NCBI GenBank assembly: GCA_002699585.1
Contig: PABP01000038.1
Coordinates: 1-64,000 of the forward strand
Length of the DNA: 64,000 nt
Reading direction: 5' to 3'
Source: Anaerolineaceae bacterium
GTDB lineage: Bacteria; Chloroflexota; Anaerolineae; Aggregatilineales; Phototrophicaceae
Part shown: one piece after another, positions 51,556 to 60,373 of the stretch
Layout of the letters: every line of letters begins with the position of its first letter
Position numbering within the stretch: position 1 is the stretch's first letter
The notes under the pieces: model-generated
The model's input: only the letters and a program-made list of their open reading frames with translations
Told to the model about the DNA's origin: nothing
The model's database searches: none
Position numbers and translations under genes: made by a program

Positions 51556-51804
51556 ATGAGGCTCCATCCACAACCCATTCCGCCAGTTCCAGATGAAACG
51601 GCTCGTCTCGCTTACATCGCGTTTCAAGGTGGCAATCGATATATACAACTGCGTGATCGTTTGGGTGCGATCTTCCATGATAAAGACTTCTCTGATCTGT
51701 ACCCCAATGTCGGCGACAAAGTCTATGCGATTGATCGTCACGAAGTACTGGACATGATGCAGCGCTACGAAGCGCCACCAGTTGTAAACGAGACAGTGAA
51801 ATAA
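51556..51804 (+). pseudogene. IS1182-type transposase N-terminal fragment
   Basis: 82 residues. MRLHPQPIPPVPDETARLAY, then GGNRYIQLRDRLGAIF and DKDFSDLYPNVGDK match the conserved beginning of IS1182-like transposases (…PQPIPPVPEETARVARAAFP…LRDELG…DEDFADLFP…). After about residue 52 the similarity is lost (VYAIDRHEVLDMM...) and the frame stops, while full-length proteins have ~450 residues or more. It is a remnant; the tail may come from fused flanking sequence. An inverted repeat AACCAGTCA/TGACTGGTT (51803-51854) follows. Confidence 0.75.
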
Positions 51805-51854
51805 CCAGTCAAAGTGATCAAACCGGCCAAACCAATCAGGGGGGCTGACTGGTT
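51803..51854. terminator. Inverted repeat between transposase fragment and serine hydrolase
   Basis: AACCAGTCA / TGACTGGTT, 9-bp stem with a 34-nt loop. It may serve as terminator of the minus-strand serine hydrolase, but there is no clear T-run. Confidence 0.35.
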
Positions 51855-51899
51855 GACTAGATTAATCGGTTTTCCTGAAAACAAAGTATCGCATGAGTT

Positions 51900-52937
51900 T
51901 TATGTTGTTGCTGCCGCCGCTACCTTCAGCATGAAGTTGAAAGGGCGCGACGGTTTTTCGAACTGGTTAAATGTCCCAGCCATATACAGCTTGTCGCGTG
52001 GAGCATAAAAGGCGAACGAGCCAGTTGACCCAGAGTGCCCGATCAGTTCCGGCGTGTCACGAAATAGTGTCATCCAGCGTGGCAGCTTAAAGCGCATCAG
52101 CCCATAGCCGTACTGCATGGGGAAGAACAGCGCATTCCACTGCTGCATATGGGCCAGATGCCTACTGTCGAACAGTTCCCCATCGAAATAGCCACCCAAG
52201 AAGCGCAGGCTATCCGCCAGTGTAGAGACAACGCCACCTGCACCACGCTCGGAGGTCAAAGCCATTGGTAGGTCCAAGCGCAAATCCTTGAAATACAGCG
52301 GCAGCGGGTTTGGGTTACCGTGCGGTTGATTGCGGTCGAACAAATAGGTATCAGCCAGACCCAATTTGTCGAAAATCCGCGCCTGGAAAACCTCGGCCAA
52401 GGAACGTCCAGTAACGGCTTCGATGATCGCGCCTAGTAGTTGGTAGTTGGTGTCGGAATAGTGCGATTTGCCGCTATTGGGCGCGGCTACTGGGGACATC
52501 TTGCGGATGATGGCGACCACATCCTCTACACTATAGTTGGTATCACGGTTCTGCTTAAAATCCTCGTCCAAATTTCCCTCGAAGTAATCCGCCAGACCAG
52601 ACGTCTGGTGCACCAACTGGTAGACCTTCAACTGATGACTGTAATCTGTGCCCTTGTAGACATGTATGCCATTCAGCAGATTGCCCGGCAGATAATCTAT
52701 AATTGGTGCATCCAGATCGAGCCGCTCCTCATCCAACAATTGCATGATCACTGTCGCCGTAAACATCTTTGTAACGCTGGCGATGAAATAGGGACTATCC
52801 GGTGTCGCCTCGCCTGCCGCGCCCTGGAAGTTCACCTGTCCGTCGGCAGATTGCACGCCGAGAAAAACGCCGTGTGTGTTGGCCTTTTGGCTCTCTTTGT
52901 CAATAATTGCCTGTAACTTCTGAGCAGTGTCGTTCAT
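51900..52937 (-). CDS. Serine hydrolase, class C beta-lactamase family (cytoplasmic type)
   Basis: 345 residues from ATG 52937, which has AGGAGAG upstream. Motifs: S54-V-T-K57 in FIASVTKMFTATV, Y-S-D in SHYSDTNYQLLGAIIEA (Asp where Asn is common) and H-S-G in LIGHSGSTGSFAFYAP. No signal peptide, unlike the hydrolases at 35434 and 36704, so it may act inside the cell or leave by another route. It is followed on the same strand, 91 bp upstream, by an S33-type hydrolase gene. Confidence 0.88.
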   Translation of the reverse strand: MNDTAQKLQAIIDKESQKANTHGVFLGVQSADGQVNFQGAAGEATPDSPYFIASVTKMFTATVIMQLLDEERLDLDAPIIDYLPGNLLNGIHVYKGTDYSHQLKVYQLVHQTSGLADYFEGNLDEDFKQNRDTNYSVEDVVAIIRKMSPVAAPNSGKSHYSDTNYQLLGAIIEAVTGRSLAEVFQARIFDKLGLADTYLFDRNQPHGNPNPLPLYFKDLRLDLPMALTSERGAGGVVSTLADSLRFLGGYFDGELFDSRHLAHMQQWNALFFPMQYGYGLMRFKLPRWMTLFRDTPELIGHSGSTGSFAFYAPRDKLYMAGTFNQFEKPSRPFNFMLKVAAAATT

Positions 52938-53028
52938 GATCGTCTCTCCTAAATGAGTCAAACTTACAGATCAGGGCGAAGTGACTTCGCGCATGTCATG
53001 CCACCCGTTAAAATGTGTTGCTGTCCGT

Positions 53029-54066
53029 TTACTGCGCGAGTCCGGTTATCGGTTCAACTGTGTTCAGCCATGTCTTTACAGCATCGACAAAGGCCACACT
53101 GTAGCGGATGCTGCCATGATTTTCGCCGGAAACGATTCGAAGTTCGCTATTGGGCGCGATATCATCCAACATGGCCGGGAAAGCATCGGCCATCATGGTT
53201 TCATCTTCGCGTCCAACAATGACCAATAACGGTTGGTCAATTGCTTCAAACGCGGCACGATAATCTGATGGCGTGGAGTTCATCATGGCGCTGTAGCTGT
53301 AGGTATTCACGAACGGATCAGGCAGATTGAAGAACATTACTGGCTGTTCACTGAAGGCGCGGATGCCAAGTTGCTCATACATCGCAAGTCCAATGATACG
53401 CGGAATGTGGAGGCTGAAGAACGGCTCCACGCCGGGGGGCGGTTCAGGCGCTTCGCCTGCGTTGGCGGTGGGCGCATCTTGGCCAAGGTTCGGAGCAAGC
53501 AACACATATCCATCGACCGTTTCGTTATTCTGTGCCGCATGACGAAGCGCAATTGCGCCGCCCATCGAATAGCCAAGCACAATCAGGTCGTGATCTGGAT
53601 GCATTGTGCGGATAGCGGTAATCGTATCTGCCAAGTCATCTTCATACTGACCAACGTAATCCACAGATCCCCTTACCCCACCGGACTCCCCATGTCCGCG
53701 CAAATCCAGCGCATAGATCGAAGCGTTCGTCGCATCGCGGATCATACCAGCAGGCTCGTTGAATAAGCGGCTATTGCCTGTGACGCCATGCAGCATCAAG
53801 ATGATTTGTTGCGATTCGCCTGGGAAGTAACGTGCAGCAAGGATTGTGCCATCACGCATGGTGAATTGTGCTTGTTCAGACTCATAAACTGCTTCAATGC
53901 GGATACCACTTGCGACCAGATCAGCATCAGAGGCTGTTTGACCGATTGCCGACAGTGGCACCTGAGGCCAGAAAATCATTGCAGGGACGATCACGGCGTA
54001 TATTAGCAAAATCACCCCCATGCCGATCAAGATAGTGCGTCGATAGCGCTTCATAATGGAAAACAT
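53029..54066 (-). CDS. Membrane-anchored alpha/beta hydrolase (lysophospholipase/S33-like)
   Basis: 345 residues. One N-terminal helix (TILIGMGVILLIYAVIVPAMIFW) anchors it. Alpha/beta fold with LMLHGVTGNSRLF (oxyanion), ALDLRGHGESGG and the nucleophile elbow G165-Y-S167-M-G, then LLVIVGREDETMM (acid) and SGENHGSI (His). The D-x-RGHG-x-S-x-G motif marks serine aminopeptidase S33 or monoglyceride-lipase-like enzymes. The substrate is not readable. It is divergent from the module C regulator, 325 bp away. Confidence 0.88.
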   Translation of the reverse strand: MFSIMKRYRRTILIGMGVILLIYAVIVPAMIFWPQVPLSAIGQTASDADLVASGIRIEAVYESEQAQFTMRDGTILAARYFPGESQQIILMLHGVTGNSRLFNEPAGMIRDATNASIYALDLRGHGESGGVRGSVDYVGQYEDDLADTITAIRTMHPDHDLIVLGYSMGGAIALRHAAQNNETVDGYVLLAPNLGQDAPTANAGEAPEPPPGVEPFFSLHIPRIIGLAMYEQLGIRAFSEQPVMFFNLPDPFVNTYSYSAMMNSTPSDYRAAFEAIDQPLLVIVGREDETMMADAFPAMLDDIAPNSELRIVSGENHGSIRYSVAFVDAVKTWLNTVEPITGLAQ

Positions 54067-54356
54067 CAGCCCTCCCCTTTAACCTACCGTATTTCTCAAT
54101 AGTGTATTGGGATTGCGGTACGGTTGTGACGGTCCAAAAGTATGGTTGGCAGTACTGTTTGCAACCGAACACAGGCTTTGACTCGCTTATACAGTCTCTA
54201 AACTGTGCTCTCATTGGTAAGTGCTCTAAGGGTAGGACATTGCAGGCAATCTGTCGGTCTACTAAAGTTCTATTCGAGGGTGAAGTTTGAGGGGGTAACC
54301 TTGGCCTTCTGTCAAAGCGGTTGACTGCCAATCCAACTGTACCGTACCTGTTGTTT

Positions 54357-54385
54357 GTTGTCTCAGGTCACCGATCCGGTAGAAT
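54357..54385 (+). promoter_or_regulatory. Promoter of module C regulator; leaderless start
   Basis: TAGAAT at 54380-54385 ends six bases before ATG 54392, exactly as in module B. TTGTCT lies 16 bp upstream. CGAT(T/C)CGGTAGAATA is shared by both. There is no Shine-Dalgarno sequence. Confidence 0.6.
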
Positions 54386-54391
54386 ATCTCT

Positions 54392-57091
54392 ATGTCGACA
54401 CAAATTCTTGCCACAAAACTTTATATTCCCGTGCCACGTCCTGGCTCGGTGGTGCGTTCCCGACTGATAGACCGATTGAATATGGGTTTACACGGGAAAT
54501 TGGCACTCATTTCCGCGCCTGCTGGATTTGGTAAAACGACGCTGGTAACAGAGTGGATAGCCAGTGACGAACGTAAGACGGCCTGGCTGTCGCTGGACGA
54601 CAGTGACAGCGACCCGGTGCGCTTCATGACGCACTTCATCGCTGCACTGCAAACCATTAAGCCACTCATTGGCACAGAGCTTATAGAACAACTCTACTCA
54701 CCACAACCGCCATCCATCAACTCGCTGATGACGCCGCTGCTAAATGAACTGGCGATGATACCGCATGAGTTTGTACTGGTTTTGGACGACTATCATGTTC
54801 TTGATAACACGGAGATCGACTCGGCGTTGACATTTCTGATTGACAACCAACCTCAACAGATGTATCTCGTCATCACGACCCGTGAAGACCCACGTTTGCC
54901 TTTAGCACGTTTACGGGTTCGAGGACAGTTGAGTGAGTTCCGCGCGGCTGATCTGCGTTTCACATCAGATGAAGCGGCAGCGTTTCTCAATAGAGCGATG
55001 GGACTATCGCTTTCGCCGGAGGATGTCGCTGCTCTCGAAAAGCGCACTGAAGGTTGGATCGCTGGTTTACAACTTGCAGCGATTTCCATGCAGGGGCAAA
55101 CAAACCCCCATCAGTTTGTAGAATCATTCACTGGCAGTCACCGGTTTATCGTGGATTACCTGATTGAAGAAGTGTTAAACCATCAACCGGACGCTGTGCG
55201 GAAATTTCTGTTCCAAACGTCGATATTGGACCGAATGAGTGCCCCACTATGTGACGCAATAACGGGCCGGAGTGATGGACATGCCATGCTGGAACAGTTA
55301 GAGCGCGCCAACATGCTCATTGTGCCATTGGACGATCAGCGGCAGTGGTATCGCTATCATCACCTCTTTGCTGATGTATTGAAGACACACGCCCGCAAGG
55401 ATTATTCTGAGGAGATATTCCTCTGGTTCAGTCGCGCCAGCCAATGGCATGAAGAAAATGGCTTGCGCTCAGATGCGGTCCAGTATGCGCTGGCAGCCAA
55501 TGACTTTGAGCAAGCCGCAAACTTGATTGAGTTATCCTGGCCTTTTATCGCACAGAATATCCGGCCTCCTGAATTTCTTAGATGGGTAGAGAAGTTGTCT
55601 GATGAAATTGTGGAGGCACGTCCAGTGCTGCTAGCGGCATATGCGTGGGCATTGCTCGACACAAGAAATCTGGATGCGGCAGATCTTTATCTGAAGAAGG
55701 TCGAAAACTGGCTGAAAATCATGGATGTTCAAGCCCATCATGAGGCGATCATTGTCAATAAAGTACAGTTCAAATTGCTTGCCGGTACAACTGCGGCAGC
55801 TCGCACCTACTTAGCGCTAACACGTCAGGACAACAAACAGACCATCTATCATGCACAACGGGCATTGACCCTGTTGGCGCACGATCAACATTACTGGATC
55901 GGTCTGACATCGCTCTTTTTAGGACTGGCACAATGGGCAGATAGCGATCTCGATGATGCGTATGATGCCGTAACAGATAGCATAGAGCATTTTCAGGCCA
56001 TAGATAATCTCTATTTCCAGGTATACGGAACCGTTGTGCTTGCAGAAATTCATGTGCTACAAGGCAAGTTACGTCAGGCACATGACCGCTATCATGCTGC
56101 ACGCCAACTGGCACAATCTGCCGCTAGTCATACCATTCCGATGAGCATCAGCTTTTACGTGGGGTTGGGCGCACTGTATCTTGAGTGGAATGATCTTGAG
56201 GCGGCAGAACAACACATCCATACTGGCACGAAAGCGTTGTCGAGGTCACTCATCGGCTTTGATGCATATCGCTTAAGCATTGTGCTGGCGCAGGTTCGTC
56301 TTGCGGCAGGCCAGCATGACGATGCAATGTCTTTATTGGCAGAGGCAGCAGAAGATTTCAAGCCCGGGGCAGCCCCGAATATATCCCCGCCTGAGTCACT
56401 GAAAGCAAGATTTTTGTTGAAACAGGGACGGCTAGATGCAGTGCTGGATTGGATACAGAAACAGGGATTATCCACCAAAGATGTTCTGCATTTCTCCGAC
56501 GAGTTTGACCACATCACATTGGCACGGGTCAAACTGGCGCAATACCAACAACAACCGAATGAACACGGGCTTGAGCATTTGCTAGACTTCCTCGAACGAC
56601 TGCGACAAACCGCCAGTGATGGCGGCAGAGCCGGGCGCGTGCTTGAAATCCTGATCTTACAGGCATTGGCTTATGCAGCAAAAGACGACACTGATTCGGC
56701 ACTTGAACACCTCAACCGTGCCCTGGCAATAGCCGAAGCGGAGGGGTACATCCGCATTTTCGTCGATGAAGGCGAAACGATGCAAACGCTGCTTGCCCGT
56801 TGTCTATTGCATGGTAAACACGTCGCTTACGTCAAAAAACTGCTTGATCATTTGCAACCGCATAGCGATAACCAGTCCCCCAATCAACTTCTGATTGAAC
56901 CCCTGAGCGAGCGCGAACTCGATGTTTTGAACCTGATGGCAAATGGTCATACCAACCAGGCTATCGCAGATGAACTTTTCATTGCACTCAGTACTGTGAA
57001 GAAGCACATCAACAACATTTACGGCAAGCTGAATGTCCCCAATAGGACGCAGGCTATCAACCGCGCCCGTGATCTCGGCATCCTGAGTTAG
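54392..57091 (+). CDS. MalT-like STAND/LuxR transcriptional regulator (module C)
   Basis: 899 residues. N-terminus ILATKLYIPVPRPGSVVRSRL, Walker A APAGFGKTT (42-50), VLVLDDYHVLDN, LVITTREDPRLPLARLRVRGQLSEFRAADLRF and EGWIAGLQLAAISMQG closely match the module B protein. The middle TPR-like sensor region diverges. A C-terminal LuxR HTH follows (LSERELDVLNLMANGHTNQAIADEL ... STVKKHINNIYGKLNV). Followed after 141 bp by the small partner gene and then by a long operon running to the window edge. Confidence 0.92.
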   Translation: MSTQILATKLYIPVPRPGSVVRSRLIDRLNMGLHGKLALISAPAGFGKTTLVTEWIASDERKTAWLSLDDSDSDPVRFMTHFIAALQTIKPLIGTELIEQLYSPQPPSINSLMTPLLNELAMIPHEFVLVLDDYHVLDNTEIDSALTFLIDNQPQQMYLVITTREDPRLPLARLRVRGQLSEFRAADLRFTSDEAAAFLNRAMGLSLSPEDVAALEKRTEGWIAGLQLAAISMQGQTNPHQFVESFTGSHRFIVDYLIEEVLNHQPDAVRKFLFQTSILDRMSAPLCDAITGRSDGHAMLEQLERANMLIVPLDDQRQWYRYHHLFADVLKTHARKDYSEEIFLWFSRASQWHEENGLRSDAVQYALAANDFEQAANLIELSWPFIAQNIRPPEFLRWVEKLSDEIVEARPVLLAAYAWALLDTRNLDAADLYLKKVENWLKIMDVQAHHEAIIVNKVQFKLLAGTTAAARTYLALTRQDNKQTIYHAQRALTLLAHDQHYWIGLTSLFLGLAQWADSDLDDAYDAVTDSIEHFQAIDNLYFQVYGTVVLAEIHVLQGKLRQAHDRYHAARQLAQSAASHTIPMSISFYVGLGALYLEWNDLEAAEQHIHTGTKALSRSLIGFDAYRLSIVLAQVRLAAGQHDDAMSLLAEAAEDFKPGAAPNISPPESLKARFLLKQGRLDAVLDWIQKQGLSTKDVLHFSDEFDHITLARVKLAQYQQQPNEHGLEHLLDFLERLRQTASDGGRAGRVLEILILQALAYAAKDDTDSALEHLNRALAIAEAEGYIRIFVDEGETMQTLLARCLLHGKHVAYVKKLLDHLQPHSDNQSPNQLLIEPLSERELDVLNLMANGHTNQAIADELFIALSTVKKHINNIYGKLNVPNRTQAINRARDLGILS

Positions 57092-57232
57092 AACAGGCTC
57101 CATCCACAATACTCCCCCCAATAGAACCTTCGGTTGCCTACAAGCCAACCCCAATCCCATAGACTGATGAACGTAATTGACTGGTGCGCGTCTGGATAGG
57201 CGGCTCCGCAACGGAAAGTCAGGTCTCAGGGT

Positions 57233-57472
57233 ATGTCAGATCAGCACGACAACACAACGTCAGCCCCGATCTATCAGATCAGGATTGAGGGACATCTCGG
57301 TGAACACTGGGTAGATGTGTTTGACGGTCTGGACATCACCTTGATGGATGATGGCAACACACTGCTGCGTGGGCCTGTTGTCGATCAAGCCGCATTACAT
57401 GGCCTGCTACGACGCATCCGTGACTCCGGCATGACACTGATTTCTGTCACACGCCTGTCTGGTCATCAATAA
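57233..57472 (+). CDS. Small partner protein of module C
   Basis: 79 residues, third member of the family at 26781 and 33181: YQIRIEGHLGEHWVDVF, ITLMDDGNTLLRG, VVDQAALHGLLRRIRD, SGMTLISVTRL. Compared with module B, DDG-x-TLL, VDQ-x-ALHGLLR-x-IRD and LISV are identical; the module A copy is the most diverged. No signal or membrane segment. It lies 37 bp before a membrane protein gene. Confidence 0.75.
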   Translation: MSDQHDNTTSAPIYQIRIEGHLGEHWVDVFDGLDITLMDDGNTLLRGPVVDQAALHGLLRRIRDSGMTLISVTRLSGHQ

Positions 57473-57509
57473 CGAAGGTAAGTCATCAAATGTCGGGATG
57501 GAGGATGGC

Positions 57510-58565
57510 ATGGTAGCACGACGTATTTTGTCAGGAAAACTATCGACTGGTCGTACCCATCGAGCAAGTCTATTCGACTCAGTACTGAATGGGGTACAGC
57601 AATTACCACTTTCCGTCTGGGTAATTTATCCGGTGGCGCTGGGTCTGCTGATTGTGGCTTTCAACGCACTGGCATGGGTCGCGGGGTTAACGCCTGTGGG
57701 CACCTTTGATCTATATCGCTCATCAATCCCTTGCTATCCCATTGGCTCAATGATGTTAATCGAATATCTGAATCGGGTCGCCCGGCGGGCTTTCGCGTCA
57801 TTTCGGCCAGCATTGACGATCAGTGACCATGAGTATCTGTACCTTGAGTATCAGCTTATCACCATGCCACGACGAGGCGTACACATTACGTTACTTCTCT
57901 CACTCGGGTTAGTCACTGTCTACATCATCAACACGCCTTACATCCACGCCTTGTTTCAAACATCGCACCTCATCGCCATCATCGAATGTGTGTTTTATGT
58001 CTTTGCGTTTGCTGTTATGGCAATCTACTTCTACCACATCTTGTGGCAGCTACGGATGGTAAGTGGCATTCACGCAATGCTGACACACGTTGACCTATTC
58101 AATCGTGAATCTCTGTACGCCTTCTCTCAGCTATCGTCCCATGCGGGCATTAGCCTGCTGTTGATGACCTTCTTCGGTATTGTCACAGACCCGGCGACAT
58201 TCTCAAATATTGCCCTGATCAATGTGACCGTCATCGCGTTTGTTCTGGCAATTTTGAGCTTCGTCTTGCCATTGCAGGGAATTTATCGCCACATCATCGC
58301 TGAGAAACGCCGCTTAACACAGGCTATAGATGCGGACATCGGCACACTCATTCAGCAAGTCTACTCCAACAGTGACACCCCGGTGTCCGCCAATGTCATG
58401 CAACAAACCATCAAGTTAAACAGTCTGGCAACGATACGCAAAACGGTCGAAGACATCCCGACACTGCCTCTGCAAAGGGGAACACTCATCAGCTTTGTTT
58501 CCGTGTTCATCCTGACTTTTGTGGGGCGCATTGCGGTGGCTGCCATTGCCGCGCTGATCGTTTGA
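57510..58565 (+). CDS. Polytopic membrane protein of unknown function
   Basis: 351 residues from ATG 57510 (GGAGG 7 bases upstream; ATG 57498 lacks an SD). About six helices, for example LPLSVWVIYPVALGLLIVAF, HITLLLSLGLVTVYIINTPY, LIAIIECVFYVFAFAVMAIYF and LISFVSVFILTFVGRIAVAA, with a polar stretch after the third. No family was recognised. The clustering of helices in two groups with a long soluble piece between (residues 250-330) suggests a sensor or carrier rather than a channel, but that is a guess. First gene after the module C small protein. Confidence 0.6.
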   Translation: MVARRILSGKLSTGRTHRASLFDSVLNGVQQLPLSVWVIYPVALGLLIVAFNALAWVAGLTPVGTFDLYRSSIPCYPIGSMMLIEYLNRVARRAFASFRPALTISDHEYLYLEYQLITMPRRGVHITLLLSLGLVTVYIINTPYIHALFQTSHLIAIIECVFYVFAFAVMAIYFYHILWQLRMVSGIHAMLTHVDLFNRESLYAFSQLSSHAGISLLLMTFFGIVTDPATFSNIALINVTVIAFVLAILSFVLPLQGIYRHIIAEKRRLTQAIDADIGTLIQQVYSNSDTPVSANVMQQTIKLNSLATIRKTVEDIPTLPLQRGTLISFVSVFILTFVGRIAVAAIAALIV

Positions 58566-58654
58566 GCCAACTGTCCACACGCCAGAATGCACACATCGAT
58601 CAACTTTTTGTCACATTATATCGTCCCGATCACAAGACATGAGGAGAATTCATC

Positions 58655-59218
58655 ATGACCCTACTCGTAACCTATGCCAGTCGCAGCGGATCGACCGCCG
58701 AAATCGCTGAGGCAATCGCGGAGACCCTTACAAAACGGGGACTCTCGGTTGATGTCCAACCGATGACGCAAGTGACAGATGTCGCACCTTATCAGGCAGT
58801 CGTCGCGGGTAGCGCGGTGCGTCAGCAGGAATGGTTGCCCGAAGCGATGCAATTCCTGGATGCACATCAACACGAACTCGCGCATAAGCCGGTAGCAATA
58901 TTTGAGGTCTGCATGGCATTGGCAACCAAAAATCCCACACGCTATCAGAGTGGATTGCGTGCGGCATCGAGTTGGATGGCTCCGGCACGCCAAATTGTTA
59001 ATCCGATTAGCGAAGGCTACTTCGCCGGTGTGCTTGAACTGAAGAAGATCAAAGAACTGCGCTTTCGGATTGCCCTGAGCCTGATGGTACGGATTGGTCT
59101 ATTTCCTGAAGGGGACCACCGCGACTGGGACGCAATCCATAACTGGGCGGAGACACTGCCGACCCTGCTCATCGCTGAGACAGCGACCACGCTGCCCGAT
59201 GCGGTTCCCTTTGCGTAG
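58655..59218 (+). CDS. Flavodoxin-domain protein
   Basis: 187 residues, SD GAGGAG. FMN-binding loop TYASRSGSTAEIAEAIAETL at the N-terminus and VVAGSAVRQQEWLPEAMQFL (second loop), in the style of HemG/flavodoxin_5 proteins (menaquinone-dependent protoporphyrinogen oxidase or unassigned flavodoxins). The C-terminal part has DHRDWDAIHNWAETL. It is part of the operon downstream of module C; a redox role next to a second export system is all that can be said. Confidence 0.85.
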   Translation: MTLLVTYASRSGSTAEIAEAIAETLTKRGLSVDVQPMTQVTDVAPYQAVVAGSAVRQQEWLPEAMQFLDAHQHELAHKPVAIFEVCMALATKNPTRYQSGLRAASSWMAPARQIVNPISEGYFAGVLELKKIKELRFRIALSLMVRIGLFPEGDHRDWDAIHNWAETLPTLLIAETATTLPDAVPFA

Positions 59219-59302
59219 ATAGCAACAGTTCATTGAGAACGTCATGGGCGATGGGTCGCCCTCTCTATTGCAGAACGAGATATTGAGAAAGAGGAGAGCA
59301 TC

Positions 59303-60340
59303 ATGTTACAGAAGTCCGTGAAATCTACAGGCTGCCTGGTAAGAATTGGGCAGATTGCAGTCAGCATCCTTGTTCTGGTCGCATTGGGCCTATTTATCGG
59401 TGCGTCTTCCCAACAATCGGCAGCGGCACGTGACCGCGAGACGTATGTATCAAGCAACAACCTCGTCACGGTCGATGGCGTTGAGATGCATATCCGGTGC
59501 GAGGGGACGGGAAACCCGACTGTCGTATTTGAATCTGGCGCGGGGACACCCTATCTGAACTGGCGGGAAATTCAGGAAGCAATCTCACAGGATGTTCGGA
59601 CATGTGTCTATGACCGCCAGAATATCGGTTGGAGTGCGTACACAGGCGAGACGCCGAATGCTGTTGCACGAACCCTGCACACGCTGCTGGAGAACGCTGG
59701 AGAATCAGCCCCGTATGTTCTGGTGGGTCATTCGCTGGGTGGTGTCTATGTCCGTCAGTATGCCGCCACATACCCGGATGATGTCGTCGGGATGGTACTT
59801 ATCGACTCGTCTCATGAGCAACAACAAGTGCGCTTGCCGCAGGCATATACAACCTGGGCAGCAGGTGCCCAACAGCCCACTCTGGACATCTGTCGCCTAT
59901 TGGCACCAACAGGCATTCTACGCATCTTGAATATGGGTGCACAAAGCACGCAGTTCGCAGAGGGCACACCAGTCTATGAAGAAGAAATTGCGATATTCAA
60001 TCAATCGCACTTCTGTGCGGGTGTTGGTGCAGACCTGGCGGGCATTGAGAGTCTGAACGCCTCAACGGCTCCTGCCGCGCTGGGGGATTTGCCACTGGTT
60101 GTGCTGACGGCGGACGTTAGGCAGGCGGACAACCCAGAAGCATTCCCAGCAGATTTCTCGTTGGAGATGTTGCAGCAGGCGGATCGTGTGTGGCTCGAAT
60201 TGCAGGAGGAACTGGCTGGACTATCGACCAATAGTGATTGGATCGTCGTAGAGGATGCCACGCACTACATTCACTTGGACCAGCCTCAGGTCGTCATCGC
60301 TGCTATACGGGATATCCTAACGCAAGTCACTGTTCGCTAA
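59303..60340 (+). CDS. Secreted or anchored alpha/beta hydrolase
   Basis: 345 residues, SD AGAGGAG. N-terminal helix (QIAVSILVLVALGLFIGAS), then VDGVEMHIRCEGTGNPTVVFESGAGTP, VYDRQNIGWSAYTG, nucleophile elbow G142-H-S144-L-G in YVLVGHSLGGVYVRQYA, LVVLTADVRQADNPE and the catalytic His in VVEDATHYIHLDQPQVV. This is a non-specific alpha/beta hydrolase of the proline-iminopeptidase/lipase-like type. It lies in the module C operon. Confidence 0.88.
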   Translation: MLQKSVKSTGCLVRIGQIAVSILVLVALGLFIGASSQQSAAARDRETYVSSNNLVTVDGVEMHIRCEGTGNPTVVFESGAGTPYLNWREIQEAISQDVRTCVYDRQNIGWSAYTGETPNAVARTLHTLLENAGESAPYVLVGHSLGGVYVRQYAATYPDDVVGMVLIDSSHEQQQVRLPQAYTTWAAGAQQPTLDICRLLAPTGILRILNMGAQSTQFAEGTPVYEEEIAIFNQSHFCAGVGADLAGIESLNASTAPAALGDLPLVVLTADVRQADNPEAFPADFSLEMLQQADRVWLELQEELAGLSTNSDWIVVEDATHYIHLDQPQVVIAAIRDILTQVTVR

Positions 60341-60373
60341 ACGTCTATCAATCACAGAAACGGAGCAAGCATC

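Noticed and set aside
51558-57107. 15-bp identity AGGCTCCATCCACAA at 51558 and after the module C regulator stop
   Set aside because: Too short and in unrelated contexts (transposase start and intergenic); treated as chance.
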